A DNA stretch of 34,372 nucleotides from Anaerocolumna aminovalerica (GTDB lineage: Bacteria; Bacillota; Clostridia; Lachnospirales; Lachnospiraceae): positions 1 through 34,372 of the forward strand of contig NZ_FOWD01000043.1 of the NCBI RefSeq assembly GCF_900115365.1. Reading direction: 5' to 3'. Both the position numbers and the translations under genes were made by a program. This document shows positions 34,175-34,372 of this stretch, one piece after another; within the stretch, counting starts at the first letter, position 1, and every line of letters starts with the position of its first letter. The notes under the pieces are model-generated. The model ran no database searches. It was not told the origin of the DNA and worked only from the letters and a program-made list of their open reading frames with translations.

Positions 34175-34372
34175 ATGCACTCTCATTGTACCAAAAATCT
34201 ACTGAATTTAGAAGATGTTTTTATTAAGAAAGTGGTTCATGCAGATCATTATGTTAGGATATTCATCGAAACCAATCCTACCATACAAACCTGCCCCCAT
34301 TGTGGTGCTCAGACCAAACGTATTCACGATTACCGCTATCAGGAGTTCAAGGATCTCCCTTTCCAGATGAAG
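34175..34372 (+). CDS. ISL3-family transposase, N-terminal part (runs off window)
   Basis: An open frame of 66 codons runs from an ATG at 34175 to the window end, with AAAAGGAGG about eleven bases upstream. The protein contains the ISL3 N-terminal zinc-finger pattern TCPHCGAQTKRIHDY preceded by the VRIFIETNP segment, then YRYQEFKDLP. The catalytic part lies outside the window, so activity cannot be judged. It is on the opposite strand from nearly everything else in the window. Confidence 0.85.
   Translation, partial: MHSHCTKNLLNLEDVFIKKVVHADHYVRIFIETNPTIQTCPHCGAQTKRIHDYRYQEFKDLPFQMK

Larger units (their letters stand above)
34040..34372 (+). mobile_element. ISL3-family insertion sequence, 5-prime part only
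   Basis: The element appears to begin near GGTTCTATAATAAATG at 34040, an end like those of ISL3 elements, and carries the start of its transposase on the plus strand. It runs off the window, so the right end, target duplication and completeness are unknown. It sits upstream of rpsB, facing away from it. Confidence 0.65.

Noticed and set aside
1-34372. Composite transposon with the two insertion sequences as ends
   Set aside because: The elements belong to different families (IS30 and ISL3), and essential core genes lie between them.

Overview
The window looks like chromosome of an anaerobic, low-GC Firmicute of the Lachnospiraceae type (Lachnoclostridium / Clostridium phytofermentans-like). 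The reasons are AT-rich DNA, strong AGGAGG ribosome binding sites, frequent TTG starts, a Gram-positive PolC, and the gene order rpsB-tsf ... pyrH-frr-uppS-cdsA-dxr-rseP-ispG-polC. The species call is inference. Almost every gene lies on the minus strand, so the biological order runs from high to low coordinates.

Layout in transcription order. (1) Right edge: the start of an ISL3-family insertion sequence on the plus strand, shielded by a terminator at its end. (2) rpsB and tsf with a good sigma-A-type promoter, a structured leader and two tandem terminators. (3) A methyl-accepting chemotaxis protein with an unusual periplasmic segment, followed by a 40-codon remnant of an unidentified gene and a terminator. 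(4) An ethanolamine-utilisation microcompartment operon of about 14.5 kb: eutG, eutS, eutP, eutA, eutB, eutC, eutL, a eutK-like shell gene, eutE, eutM, eutT, pduL, a eut-associated gene of unknown function, eutN, a pduT-like shell gene, eutH, eutQ and a 74-codon orphan gene whose stop codon lies inside the operon terminator. (5) A polysaccharide deacetylase and a bactofilin. (6) pyrH, frr, uppS, cdsA, dxr, rseP, ispG and polC. (7) Left edge: a nearly complete IS30-family element.

How the genes fit together. EutH imports ethanolamine. EutBC, with cobalamin supplied as adenosylcobalamin by EutT and kept active by EutA, splits it into acetaldehyde and ammonia. EutE oxidises acetaldehyde to acetyl-CoA, PduL makes acetyl phosphate, and EutG reduces acetaldehyde to ethanol to recycle NADH. 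Shell proteins EutS, EutM, the EutK-like protein, EutL, the PduT-like protein and EutN enclose the pathway. Amphipathic helices at the ends of several enzymes look like encapsulation peptides.

Most notable points: the eut locus and its neighbours sit between tsf and pyrH, genes that are normally adjacent; eutS has no ATG/GTG/TTG start and appears to start at ATA; a BMC-H shell protein carries a long linker and a C-terminal SAP-like module; the chemoreceptor has two SGAT motifs like flavinylation sites; the IS30 transposase start codon lies in an inverted repeat that spans its promoter; and a GC-richer structured element lies between frr and uppS. The EutV/EutW regulators often found in Firmicute eut clusters are absent. 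No rRNA, tRNA or CRISPR array was seen.
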